DNA of 50,203 nt, taken from Catenulispora sp. (GTDB lineage: Bacteria; Actinomycetota; Actinomycetes; Streptomycetales; Catenulisporaceae). The notes beneath the pieces are model-generated. The model was given only the letters and a program-made list of their open reading frames with translations. It was not told the DNA's origin and made no database searches. Position numbers and translations under genes: made by a program. The stretch covers positions 1-50,203 of the forward strand of contig JABFWL010000285.1 in NCBI GenBank assembly GCA_013362315.1, in the 5' to 3' direction. Below, in pieces: positions 35,697 through 43,809 of the stretch (positions are counted from its first letter, which is position 1; each line of letters starts with the position of its first letter).

Positions 35697-37170
35697 CTTC
35701 GGAGACTGGACAGAGTCGGCATTCGAGGACAACGGGCGCGAATTACTGGCCTTCCTGGGCGACCATTTCGCGGCGATCCGGGAGAATCCAGTCTCAGAAG
35801 CCTGCGATACGGCGGAATTGGTGGAATCGCTGGATTCGCCGCTGCCCGAGGCCGGTGTCGAGTTCTCGGCGCTGCTGCGGGACACCCGCGAGAAGGTGAT
35901 TCCGCGCCTGCTGCAGTGGAACCACCCCTCGTTCTTCGGCTACTTCCCCACGTGCGCCAGCTTCCCCGGGGTCCTGGCCGAGACGCTGACCGCGGCGCTC
36001 AACGTCAACGCCATGCTGTGGAAGACCAGCCCCGCCGCCTCGGCACTGGAGGCGGTCGTGCTGCGCTGGATCGCGCAGCTGGCCGGCTGTCCCGGCGAGG
36101 CCGACGGCGTGCTGGTCACCGGCGCCTCGCTCGCCAACCTGTACGCGCTGGCGGCGGCCCGGGACGCCGCGGCCGGGTTCGACGTCCGCGAGCGCGGGCT
36201 GGCCGGCGGCGCCGGCCGGCTCCGGGTCTACACCAGCGACCAGGCCCACAGCTCGGTCGACAAAGCGGTGATCACGCTGGGGCTCGGGCTGGACAATCTG
36301 GTGCGCATCCCCTCCGATGACCAGTACCGGATGCGTCCGGACGCGCTGGAGGCGGCGATCACGCACGACCGCGATGCCGGGTTCACCCCGGTCGCCGTCG
36401 TCGCGACCGTCGGAACGACGTCCGTGGCCGCGGCCGATCCGCTGGGCCCGATCTCCGACATCTGCACGCGGCACGGCGTCTGGCTGCACGTCGACGCCGC
36501 CTACGCCGGCTTCTACGGACTGTCCCCACGGCTCTCAGGGGTCTTGGAAGACCTGTCCGTCGGCGACTCGCTGGTGGTCAACCCGCAGAAGACCTTGTTC
36601 GTGCCGCTGGAAGGCGCCGCGCTGTACTGCCGTCGGCGCGACGCCCTGGCGAACACCTTCCGCCTGGTGCCCGAGTACCTGACGTCGGATCCGGACGACC
36701 TGACCTTCGACTTCATGGACCGCTCGGCGCAGCTCGGCCGGAGCTTCAAGGCCCTGAAGATGTGGTGGGTGATCCGGACCTTCGGCCGGGCCGGCCTGGC
36801 CGCCCGGCTCGATCACGCCGTCGCCCTGGCCGAGGACCTGCGCACCATCGCGGCATCGCATCCGGACTGGGAGCTGCCGGTCTCCTCGCCGTATCCGCTG
36901 GTCTGCCTGCGCTATCAGCCACGGGCGGTGATGTCCGACCCCGGGCTCACCGACGAGGCGAGGCGCAGCCTGCTGGACACACTCAACGCCTCGATCCTCG
37001 CCGATCTCAACGCGAGCGGCCGAGCCTTCCTGTCGCATTCGGTGATCCGCGAGGGCTACGTCCTGCGGGTCTCGATCGGCAACATCCGCACCGGGGCCGA
37101 CGACGTCCGCCGGCTGTGGGACCTGCTCTGCGTCACCGCCGAGAAGCACCTCGCCGAGGTGCACCCATGA
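35686..37170 (+). CDS. PLP-dependent group II amino-acid decarboxylase
   Basis: 494 residues, aromatic-L-amino-acid decarboxylase type. His188 (SDQAHSSVDKA) stacks on PLP, Asp270 (WLHVDAAYAG) binds its ring nitrogen, and Lys302 (NPQKTLFVPLEG) forms the Schiff base; the usual NPHK is NPQK here. LLQWNHPSFFGYFP is the family's substrate region. It converts an aromatic (or similar) L-amino acid to an amine, for example tyrosine to tyramine or, in this context, perhaps Hpg to 4-hydroxybenzylamine; the substrate cannot be read from the sequence. Overlaps both neighbours. Confidence 0.85.
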   Translation: MSTDFGDWTESAFEDNGRELLAFLGDHFAAIRENPVSEACDTAELVESLDSPLPEAGVEFSALLRDTREKVIPRLLQWNHPSFFGYFPTCASFPGVLAETLTAALNVNAMLWKTSPAASALEAVVLRWIAQLAGCPGEADGVLVTGASLANLYALAAARDAAAGFDVRERGLAGGAGRLRVYTSDQAHSSVDKAVITLGLGLDNLVRIPSDDQYRMRPDALEAAITHDRDAGFTPVAVVATVGTTSVAAADPLGPISDICTRHGVWLHVDAAYAGFYGLSPRLSGVLEDLSVGDSLVVNPQKTLFVPLEGAALYCRRRDALANTFRLVPEYLTSDPDDLTFDFMDRSAQLGRSFKALKMWWVIRTFGRAGLAARLDHAVALAEDLRTIAASHPDWELPVSSPYPLVCLRYQPRAVMSDPGLTDEARRSLLDTLNASILADLNASGRAFLSHSVIREGYVLRVSIGNIRTGADDVRRLWDLLCVTAEKHLAEVHP

Positions 37171-37523
37171 TCCTGCACCTCGTGCTGTTCGCCCTGGACA
37201 AGGGGCTGACCGCCGAGACCGCGGAGGTCGGGTCCGCGGTCGCCGCCACCCACCGCCTGCGCGCGGAGGTTCCCGCCCTGCGGGCCTGGCACTTCGGCCA
37301 GAACTTCGCCGTCCGGCGGACGGCGTACGACTTCGCCGGGATCGGGCTGCTCGACGACGAGGCCGCGCTGGCGGCCTACCTCGCCGACCCGTTCCACGGA
37401 TCGGTCTCGCGGATGTGGGACCGGGTCAGCCGACGCGTGACCGCGGACCTGCACGTCCCGGACGGCGGACGGCCGGACCCCGACGGGCTCCTGTACCACC
37501 TGGACCTCATCAAAGGGGATTGA
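37167..37523 (+). CDS. Dabb-type (stress-responsive A/B barrel) small protein
   Basis: 118 residues. MILHLVLFALDKGL at the start and HFGQNFAVRRTAYDFAGIGLLDDEAALAAYLADPFHGSV match the Dabb dimeric alpha/beta barrel (YDfal...fed.aal.aY..hP.H). Some members are cyclases or oxidoreductase helpers. ATGA overlap with the decarboxylase. Second small barrel protein of this operon; a tailoring role is inferred. Confidence 0.7.
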   Translation: MILHLVLFALDKGLTAETAEVGSAVAATHRLRAEVPALRAWHFGQNFAVRRTAYDFAGIGLLDDEAALAAYLADPFHGSVSRMWDRVSRRVTADLHVPDGGRPDPDGLLYHLDLIKGD

Positions 37524-37525
37524 GA

Positions 37526-38440
37526 ATGCCCACAAGCGTTGTGTCCTTCTCCCTCACCGAGGCGGAGCGCAAGCTGCTGCCCTCGGACGAAGACATCGCC
37601 TTCTACGCCGAGCACGGCTGGTACCTGTCCGAGAAGCTCCTGGACGACGACGAGGTGGACCTGCTCGCCGCGGCCAGTGAGAAGTTCTACGCCGGCCACC
37701 GGGACCGGGTCCTGCCGGCCCGGCCGCCCCGGCTGGCCTACTGGACGCCCGAGAAGGGCGACGTCCAGCGGCACAACGACTACATCCACTACGAGAACGA
37801 CGAGATCGCCTCGATCCTGCGCAAGCCGCTGCTCGGCGCCGTCGCCGCCCGCCTGGCGCGGGCCGAGGCGATCCGCATCTTCCAGTCGACGCTGATCTAC
37901 AAGCCGCCGATCGTGGACGAGCCGACCAACACGGTGCCGTGGCACTTCGACCGCGACTACTGGGCGACCTCCACCTCCGAGCGGATGCTCACCGCGTTCA
38001 TCCCGTTCCACGACTGCCCCAGCCGGATGGGCACCATCACCATGATCGACGGCAGCCACCGCTGGCAGGAGCCCTTCGGGAACGGCGTCACCTCCCGGCA
38101 CTTCGCCGAGCTCAAGCCGGACCTGGAGGAGGAGCTGCGGGCGAAGGCGGTGTTCAACGACACCTCCGTCCACAAGCTGCCGATGACGATCCGCAAGGGA
38201 CACGTCAGCTTCCATCACTGCCGCACCTACCACGGCAGCGGGCCCAACCGCTCGGACCAGCCGCGCCGGGCGATCTCGCTGCACCTGCAGGACGGCGACA
38301 ACGCCTACCGCGTGTTCAAGCTCGACGACGGCAGCACCGCGGCCTACAACCACGACGTCCTCGTCCGCCGGACCGCGGACGGGCGGCCGGACTACGCCGA
38401 CCCGGAGTTCTGCCCCACGATCTGGAGGAACGGCGCATGA
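37526..38440 (+). CDS. Phytanoyl-CoA dioxygenase (PhyH) family oxygenase
   Basis: 304 residues of the Fe(II)/2-oxoglutarate double-stranded beta-helix. The facial triad is His140 and Asp142 (VPWHFDRDYW) with His236 (HHCRTYHGSGPN), and Arg248 fits the 2-oxoglutarate site. In secondary metabolism such enzymes hydroxylate amino acids or acyl chains, or halogenate when Asp is replaced, which is not so here. AAAGGGGATTGAG precedes the ATG, and the stop overlaps hmaS. Substrate unknown; a free or carrier-bound Hpg-derived unit or the acyl chain are candidates. Confidence 0.85.
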   Translation: MPTSVVSFSLTEAERKLLPSDEDIAFYAEHGWYLSEKLLDDDEVDLLAAASEKFYAGHRDRVLPARPPRLAYWTPEKGDVQRHNDYIHYENDEIASILRKPLLGAVAARLARAEAIRIFQSTLIYKPPIVDEPTNTVPWHFDRDYWATSTSERMLTAFIPFHDCPSRMGTITMIDGSHRWQEPFGNGVTSRHFAELKPDLEEELRAKAVFNDTSVHKLPMTIRKGHVSFHHCRTYHGSGPNRSDQPRRAISLHLQDGDNAYRVFKLDDGSTAAYNHDVLVRRTADGRPDYADPEFCPTIWRNGA

Positions 38441-39534
38441 TCCCCGTGCAGCAGAACCGGTCCGCCATCGATCCCGGCCTGACCGTCAACCACGTCGAGC
38501 TCTACGTCGGCGACGCCGAGGCGCGCATGGCCGAGTTCGTCACCGGATACGGGTTCGAGCACTTCGCCACCACCGTGAACCGGGAGCGCCGCTCGGACGT
38601 GGTCTGCCAGGGGTCGATCGCGCTGGTGCTGACCGAGCCGCGCTCGGCCGGGCATCCGGCGCACGACTTCATCACGGCGCACGGCGACGCGGTGGCGGAC
38701 ATCGCGCTGCGGACCGCGGACGCCGCTCGGACCTATGAGCTCGCCGTCAGCCGCGGCGCGCGCACGGTCAGCGCTCCGTCCGTGACGGAGGGAGCCGGCA
38801 ACGGCGTCCACGCCGTCATCGAAGCGTTCGCGGACGTGCGGCACAGCCTGATCCAGGCGCCGGCCGGCATCGGGCCCGGGCCGTGGCTGCCCGGGCTCGG
38901 GCCCGTCGAGCAGGACTCGGCCGGTGTCGGCGTCGGCCTGGAAGCGATCGACCACCTCGCCGTCTGCCTGCCGGCTGGAAGCCTCATCCCCACGGTGTCG
39001 TACTACGAGACAGCGCTCGGATTCTCCAAGGTCTACGAGGAACGGATCGAAGTCGGAGCCCAGGCCATGGCCTCCCAGGTGGTGCAGAGCGGGTCCGGCG
39101 GCGTGACCCTCACGCTCATCGAGCCCGACCTGTCCGCGACCCCCGGGCAGATCGACGCGTTCCTGTCGGACCACTGCGGCGGCGGCGTCCAGCACATCGC
39201 CTTCTCGTGCTCGGACTCGGTCGCCACGGTCGGCGCCGTGAGCGGACGCGGGGTCGAGTTCCTCGAAACGCCCGACCACTACTACAAGACGCTCGCCGAC
39301 CGCATCGCCCCGGCCGCGCACTCCATCGCCGAGCTCCAGGGCCTCGGCATCCTGCTCGACCAGGACCACGACGGCCAGCTGTTCCAGATCTTCGCCCGGT
39401 CCACGCACCCGCGGCGGACGTTCTTCCTGGAGATCATCGAACGGCTGGGCGCCCGCACCTTCGGCAGCGGGAACATCAAGGCCCTGTACGAGGCGGTCGA
39501 GGCCGAGCAGACGCAGACCCGGGCCTTGTCGTGA
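38437..39534 (+). CDS. hmaS: 4-hydroxymandelate synthase
   Basis: 365 residues of the HPPD/HmaS family with iron ligands His173, His253 and Glu332 (AIDHLAVCL, GVQHIAF, FFLEIIER). I call HmaS rather than HPPD from family-specific stretches: LVLTEPRS, SYYETALGFSKVYEERIEVG, VVQSGSGGVTLTLIEPD, and RTFGSGNIKALYEAVEAEQT closely follow the HmaS of glycopeptide clusters. It converts 4-hydroxyphenylpyruvate to (S)-4-hydroxymandelate, the committed step to 4-hydroxyphenylglycine. GGAGGAA lies upstream. Flanked by hpgT and a prephenate dehydrogenase, which strengthens the call. Confidence 0.92.
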   Translation: MIPVQQNRSAIDPGLTVNHVELYVGDAEARMAEFVTGYGFEHFATTVNRERRSDVVCQGSIALVLTEPRSAGHPAHDFITAHGDAVADIALRTADAARTYELAVSRGARTVSAPSVTEGAGNGVHAVIEAFADVRHSLIQAPAGIGPGPWLPGLGPVEQDSAGVGVGLEAIDHLAVCLPAGSLIPTVSYYETALGFSKVYEERIEVGAQAMASQVVQSGSGGVTLTLIEPDLSATPGQIDAFLSDHCGGGVQHIAFSCSDSVATVGAVSGRGVEFLETPDHYYKTLADRIAPAAHSIAELQGLGILLDQDHDGQLFQIFARSTHPRRTFFLEIIERLGARTFGSGNIKALYEAVEAEQTQTRALS

Positions 39535-40892
39535 CCGCCGTCGGCGACGACTTCGCCGCCACCACCGTGACCGCCGCCAGCCCCGCGTACCCCCGAGCCG
39601 GGCTGGCGGCCTCCCTGGCCATCGAGACCTTGCACGGCTCGTTGTCCGATCCGGCACTGGACTCCATGAACCTGCTCAACGAGATCGCCCAGCATCATCC
39701 CGGGGCCGTCTCGTTCGCGGCGGGCCGCCCCTACGAAGGGTTCTTCGCCCTCGAAGACGTCCACCGCTATCTGGACACGTTCTGCGAACACCTGGCGGCG
39801 GACCGCGGACTGTCGGACGAGGAGGTGCGGCGCACGCTCTTCCAGTACGGCCGGACCAACGGCGTCATCAACGATCTCGTGGCGGCGCACCTGGCGGTCG
39901 ACGAGGGCATCGACGCCGACCCGGAGTCCATCGTGGTGACCGTCGGGTGCCAGGAGGCGATGTTCCTGGTCCTGCGGGCGCTGCGCCGCGACGAGCGGGA
40001 CGTGGCGCTGGCGATCTCGCCGACATACGTCGGGTTCGGCGGCGCGGCGCAGCTCGCCGACATGCGGGTGTTGCCGGTCCGGTCCGGCCCCGAGGGCATC
40101 GACCTGGCCGACCTGGCGGCCGTCGCCGGCTTCGCCCGGCACGCCGGATTCCGGCCGCGAGCCTGCTATCTGATCCCTGACTTCGCCAATCCGCTCGGCG
40201 TCAGCCTGAGCCTGCAGCAGCGCCGCCGGCTGCTGGAGGCGGCAGCCGAGCTCGACATCCTCCTGCTGGAGGACAACCCCTACGGGCTGTTCCCGGCGGC
40301 CGGCGAACGGCTCCCGACGCTGAAGTCGCTCGACACCGGACGACGGGTGGTCTACTTCGGCTCCTTCGCCAAGACGGTGCTGCCCGGTGCCCGCGTCGGC
40401 TACGTCGTCGCCGACCAGCCGGTCCTGGGTCCGGACTGCCGGCTGGGGGTCCTGGCCGACGAGCTGTCCAAGATCAAGAGCATGCTGACGGTGAACACCT
40501 CGCCGGTGGCGCAGGCGGTGGTCGCCGGCCGGCTGCTGGAACACGGCGGCAGCCTGGTCGCCGCCAACGTCCGCGAGAGCGCCTTGTACGCCCGCAACCT
40601 CGGGCTCGTCCTCGACGGCCTGGCGCGGCGGTTTCCCGCTGAGGCCCGCACCGGAGTCAGCTGGAACGCCCCCGACGGAGGGTTCTTCGTCGTGGTGACC
40701 GTGCCGTTCGCCACGACCGACGCCCTGCTCGAGGAGTCGGCGCGCCGGTACGGCGTGCTGTGGACGCCGATGCACCACTTCTACACGAGCCGAGAAGCGA
40801 CCTGTCAGCTCCGGCTGGCCGGCAGCCTGCTGGAACCTGAACAGATCGACGAGGGCCTGGACCGCCTCGCCGCGTTCATCCGAGCACAATGA
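39531..40892 (+). CDS. hpgT: 4-hydroxyphenylglycine aminotransferase
   Basis: About 453 residues from GTG 39531 (GTGA overlap with hmaS). A class I/II PLP aminotransferase that follows HpgT of glycopeptide clusters closely: SLSDPALDSMNLLNEIA, SFAAGRPYEGFF, LFQYGRTNG, VTVGCQEAMFLVLRALR, PDFANPLG, LLLEDNPYGLFPAAGERLP, and Lys281 in YFGSFAKTVLPGARVGY. It transfers an amino group, usually from tyrosine, to 4-hydroxyphenylglyoxylate to give Hpg, regenerating 4-hydroxyphenylpyruvate for HmaS. Confidence 0.93.
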   Translation: MTAVGDDFAATTVTAASPAYPRAGLAASLAIETLHGSLSDPALDSMNLLNEIAQHHPGAVSFAAGRPYEGFFALEDVHRYLDTFCEHLAADRGLSDEEVRRTLFQYGRTNGVINDLVAAHLAVDEGIDADPESIVVTVGCQEAMFLVLRALRRDERDVALAISPTYVGFGGAAQLADMRVLPVRSGPEGIDLADLAAVAGFARHAGFRPRACYLIPDFANPLGVSLSLQQRRRLLEAAAELDILLLEDNPYGLFPAAGERLPTLKSLDTGRRVVYFGSFAKTVLPGARVGYVVADQPVLGPDCRLGVLADELSKIKSMLTVNTSPVAQAVVAGRLLEHGGSLVAANVRESALYARNLGLVLDGLARRFPAEARTGVSWNAPDGGFFVVVTVPFATTDALLEESARRYGVLWTPMHHFYTSREATCQLRLAGSLLEPEQIDEGLDRLAAFIRAQ

Positions 40893-40905
40893 AGGCGGGG
40901 ATCCG

Positions 40906-41991
40906 ATGCACACAGCTCTCATCGTCGGAACCGGATTGATAGGGACGTCCGTCGCGCTCGCGCTGCGGGCCGAAGGCGTCGACACCTACCTTGCCGACCT
41001 CGACGGCCGAGCCCTGCGATCGGCCGCCGCGCACAGCGGGGGAAAGACCGAGCCGCCGGCCGGCGAGGTCGATGTCGCGGTGATCGCGGTCCCGCCGGAC
41101 CGGGTGGGCGGCGTGCTGTCCGCGTTGCAGAAGAACGGCGCGGCGCATGCCTACACGGACGTCTCCAGTGTGAAGTCGCGGCCGATCGCCGACGCTCTGG
41201 CGCAGGGGTGCGATCTGGCGACGTTCGTCGGCGGGCATCCGATGTCCGGACGGGAGAAGTCGGGACCGCTCGCGGCGCACGCGGACCTGTTCCGCGGACG
41301 CCCGTGGGTGCTGACGCCGACCGAGGATACCGAGCCCGCGGTTCTGAACCAGGCACTGGAACTGGTGGCGCTGTGCGGGGCCACGCCGGTGGTCGCCGAC
41401 GCGGGGGAACACGACCGCGCGGTGGCGCTGGTGTCGCACGCTCCGCATCTGCTGGCTTCGCTGCTCGCGGCCCAGATGTCCGGTGCGGACGACTTCACCC
41501 TGCGGCTGTGCGGACAGGGGCTTCGCGATCAGACGAGGATCGCCGCCGGGGACCCCGACCTGTGGGCCGGAATCCTGGCCGCCAACGCCGGCGCCGTGGC
41601 CGACGTCCTGGAACGGGTCGGCTTGGAGGCCGGGGCCGCGGCCGCCGCGTTACGTACAGCAGCTGTGGACGCCGCCGAAGGCCCAGCCCAGGACGGCATG
41701 GACGCGCTCCGGAGCCTTCTCCACAGAGGCGTCCAGGGCCAGTCCCGGATCCCGCGCCACGCCTCCGCGAACCGGGCCACCGCGACGATGTCGGTCACCG
41801 TGAGCGATCGGCCCGGCGAGCTGGGCCGGTTGTTCTCCGATGTCGCGGCGGCCGGCGTGAGCATCGTGGACGTCACGATGGACCATCCGCTGGAGGGGCC
41901 GGTGGCGACCGCGGAGCTGGTGGTGGACGCTGAGGTGAGCCGGCGGCTGGCCGCTGACCTGGCCGGTCGCGGCTGGACGCTGCGTTGGTGA
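40906..41991 (+). CDS. Prephenate dehydrogenase (with ACT-like C-terminus)
   Basis: 361 residues. NAD loop LIVGTGLIGTSVALAL, VIAVPPDRV, TDVSSVKSR, GGHPMSG and VSHAPHL are typical of TyrA/prephenate dehydrogenase. The last 65 or so residues (ATMSVTVSDRPGELGRLFSDVAAAGVSIVDVTMD) form an ACT domain that could bind tyrosine. It makes 4-hydroxyphenylpyruvate for HmaS, as Pdh does in Hpg cassettes of glycopeptide clusters. Lies 13 bp after hpgT; last gene of the DH operon. Confidence 0.92.
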   Translation: MHTALIVGTGLIGTSVALALRAEGVDTYLADLDGRALRSAAAHSGGKTEPPAGEVDVAVIAVPPDRVGGVLSALQKNGAAHAYTDVSSVKSRPIADALAQGCDLATFVGGHPMSGREKSGPLAAHADLFRGRPWVLTPTEDTEPAVLNQALELVALCGATPVVADAGEHDRAVALVSHAPHLLASLLAAQMSGADDFTLRLCGQGLRDQTRIAAGDPDLWAGILAANAGAVADVLERVGLEAGAAAAALRTAAVDAAEGPAQDGMDALRSLLHRGVQGQSRIPRHASANRATATMSVTVSDRPGELGRLFSDVAAAGVSIVDVTMDHPLEGPVATAELVVDAEVSRRLAADLAGRGWTLRW

Positions 41992-42024
41992 GCCCGCAGC
42001 CGCGGCAAGACAGCCAGATCCGTT

Positions 42025-42038
42025 TAGGCTGAACGCTA
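42025..42038 (+). promoter_or_regulatory. -10 box of a probably leaderless tetR gene
   Basis: TAGGCT (42025-42030) lies 7 nt before ATG 42038, and no Shine-Dalgarno is visible. This geometry is repeated at 42699-42704 before the DH2 gene, which favours leaderless transcription at both. Confidence 0.45.
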
Positions 42039-42625
42039 TGCCGGTTTCGCATCGTGGACGCCCACGGTCACAAGACATCGACGACGCTGTGCGCGACGCA
42101 TTGCTGGACCTGCTGCCCCGGGTCGGCTACTCCGGCGTCGCGATCGAGCGGGTCGCCCGGCATGCCGGCGTCGGCAAGCCGGCGATCTACCGACGCTGGA
42201 AATCCAAGGCCGAGATGGTGTTCGCCCTGGTCTTCCACGACGTCGACCTCCCGCAACGGCCGGACTCCGGCTCCCTGGAGGGCGACTTCGCCCTGGTCGT
42301 CCGCGATCTGATGTTCGGCTGGGCCTCCCCGATCCCGCACCTGACGCTGCCGGGGCTGATCGGCGACCTGGCCGGCGACCCGGACCTGGTCTCCCGCTTC
42401 GCCGAGACCTTCAACGCGCGCGAGCGCGAACTGCTCGGCGAGTTGTTGGAACGCGCGGTGCGGCGCGGCGAACTCAGGTCGGTGCCCGATCCGGCGGAGA
42501 TCCACATGATGCTGATCGGGCCGGTGTTCATCTGGCTCTTCTGCTACGGCCGGCTGCCTTCTCTGGAGGCCGCGGACCGATTCGCCCGAGGGACGGCCGC
42601 GGCGGCGGTGGCGATGAGCGCGTGA
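42038..42625 (+). CDS. TetR/AcrR-family regulator
   Basis: 195 residues. Helix-turn-helix at about 16-62 (VRDALLDLLPRVGYSGVAIERVARHAGVGKPAIYRRWKSKAEMV). The C-terminal half matches the TetR_C ligand domain with LPGLIGDLAGDPDL and AEIHMMLIGPVFIWLFCYG. It is the only classical regulator inside the cluster. It could bind the 18-bp operator before the MFS gene (30224-30241). No similar palindrome is seen before its own gene. Confidence 0.92.
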   Translation: MPVSHRGRPRSQDIDDAVRDALLDLLPRVGYSGVAIERVARHAGVGKPAIYRRWKSKAEMVFALVFHDVDLPQRPDSGSLEGDFALVVRDLMFGWASPIPHLTLPGLIGDLAGDPDLVSRFAETFNARERELLGELLERAVRRGELRSVPDPAEIHMMLIGPVFIWLFCYGRLPSLEAADRFARGTAAAAVAMSA

Positions 42626-42661
42626 AGGCTCTGCGACGGTTCCGCTGACACCATGGCGGTC

Positions 42662-42704
42662 ATGGGGGTTTGCCTTGTCCCTGGATCAAGCCGCTGCCTA
42701 GGCT
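42662..42704 (+). promoter_or_regulatory. Promoter of the second dehydratase gene with a GGGGGTT element
   Basis: ATGGGGGTTTGCC at 42662-42674 shares only the GGGGGTT core of the cluster motif. TAGGCT (42699-42704) is a -10-like box 35 bp after the first G, exactly the spacing seen at 16640/16675. The start codon follows 7 nt later, so the message may be leaderless. Confidence 0.45.
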
Positions 42705-42711
42705 CCGAAGC

Positions 42712-43080
42712 ATGCTGCGCACCGAGAGCGAGATCATCGTCCTGGACTCGGATCGGCTGGTCACATCGCGGCCCATAGCCGAGTCCGAGCCGGTTTTCGC
42801 CGGGCACTATCCGGCGTTTCCCATCCTGCCCGGGGTGCTGCTGGTCGACGCGGCGCATCGGGACGTCGTGCGCTCGGCGAGCGCCTGGACCGACCGGCCG
42901 ATCCGGCTCGCGGGCCTGGATTCCGTACGGTTCTCGGCCCCGGTCTTCCCGGGCGACGTTCTGGAGACGGAATGCGCGGTCTCGGTGGTGGAGAACGGGT
43001 TGGAGGTCAAGGCGACCTTCCGGAACGGCAGGGGCCGGGCCGCCGGGGTCCGGCTGCGGTATGAGCTGGAGGGCCCGTGA
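42712..43080 (+). CDS. FabZ-like hotdog protein 2 (dehydratase partner)
   Basis: 122 residues with the FabZ/FabA central motif: FAGHYPAFPILPGVLLVDAA. His32 is present, but the Glu expected in LxxEA is Asp46. Aryl-polyene systems use two hotdog proteins (ApeI/ApeP) for dehydration, so it may pair with DH1 at 34837 or act on later intermediates. GTGA overlap joins it to the HXXEE gene downstream. Confidence 0.8.
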   Translation: MLRTESEIIVLDSDRLVTSRPIAESEPVFAGHYPAFPILPGVLLVDAAHRDVVRSASAWTDRPIRLAGLDSVRFSAPVFPGDVLETECAVSVVENGLEVKATFRNGRGRAAGVRLRYELEGP

Positions 43081-43697
43081 CCATCAACGCGGAGTCTGTT
43101 CTCGATAAGGAGTCTGCCATCGACCCGGAGTCTGCTCTCGGCCCGGAGTCTCAGTCTGCTCTCGGCTCGAAGTCTGCTCTCGACGCAGGGTCTGCTCTCG
43201 ACGCAGTGTCCAAGCCGTGCTCGCTCACCGCGAAGCTCTGGATGTGGGGGTTCCTGCTCGCGTTCCTCGTGCACGACGGCGAGGAGGCCGGTTACATCAT
43301 CAAGCAGGGCGGCTTGGAGGGCTTCGGAGTCTTCCAGGGCACCGCCGAGTCGCTGACCGGCATTCTGTTCGAGATGACACTCGCCTGGGTGTTCATCCTG
43401 CTCGCGACCCGATCGGCCCGGCCGGGCTGGCAGGTCCGCCTGTTCGCGATGCTTGTGTCCGGTTGGACGCTGCACGGAGTGCAGCACATCGCCGAGGCCA
43501 TCGCAGGCCACGGATACGACGTCGGGTCTGCGACCGCTCTGCCGGCGTGCGTGGTCTACGGCGTTCTGGCGCTCGGCGTTCTGTATCGGGAGCAGTTGCT
43601 GGACCGACGGTGGCTGGTCTGGTCCGTCCTCGGCGGCGGGCTCATCGCCGCCCCGTTCGTAGCACTCGCTCACCTGTATGGCGGGTTGCTTGGATGA
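43077..43697 (+). CDS. HXXEE-like membrane protein 2 with repeat-rich N-terminus
   Basis: 206 residues from GTG 43077 (overlaps the DH2 stop). Residues about 60-205 are hydrophobic with about five helices; HDGEEAGYI near residue 67 is an HXXEE motif, and a second His-rich patch HGVQHIAEAI follows, as in the family. The first 45 residues are low-complexity (ESALGPES, SALGSKSALDAGSALDAVS) from DNA repeats of GAGTCTGCTCTCG type and are probably a recent addition or a wrong start. Related in motif, not closely in sequence, to the protein at 18714. Function unknown. Confidence 0.7.
   Translation: MTINAESVLDKESAIDPESALGPESQSALGSKSALDAGSALDAVSKPCSLTAKLWMWGFLLAFLVHDGEEAGYIIKQGGLEGFGVFQGTAESLTGILFEMTLAWVFILLATRSARPGWQVRLFAMLVSGWTLHGVQHIAEAIAGHGYDVGSATALPACVVYGVLALGVLYREQLLDRRWLVWSVLGGGLIAAPFVALAHLYGGLLG
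43094..43206. repeat. Degenerate 12-18 bp repeats (GAGTCTGCTCTCG type)
   Basis: Units such as GAGTCTGCTCTCGGC, CAGTCTGCTCTCGGC, AAGTCTGCTCTCGAC and GGGTCTGCTCTCGAC recur about every 15-24 bp. They are in frame with, and encode, the SAL(G/D) repeats of the HXXEE protein's N-terminus. Confidence 0.75.
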
Positions 43698-43738
43698 CTG
43701 GCGTCAGAGCCCGCCCGCAGTCGGGTGCGACGCCAAGC

Positions 43739-43768
43739 GGGGGACGGGGCCGGCTGGCCCCGTCCCCC
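43739..43768. terminator. Bidirectional hairpin terminator
   Basis: A perfect 13-bp stem GGGGGACGGGGCC/GGCCCCGTCCCCC with a GGCT loop lies between the convergent HXXEE and oxidoreductase genes. It marks the 3' end of the DH2-HXXEE transcript. Confidence 0.85.
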
Positions 43769-43809
43769 TCCTGTGCTCCGCTGTCAGGGATCTTCTGCGC
43801 TACATACTG

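Noticed and set aside
38437-39534. Calling this gene 4-hydroxyphenylpyruvate dioxygenase (tyrosine breakdown)
   Set aside because: Diagnostic stretches follow HmaS, and hpgT plus a prephenate dehydrogenase are adjacent; no homogentisate pathway genes are near.
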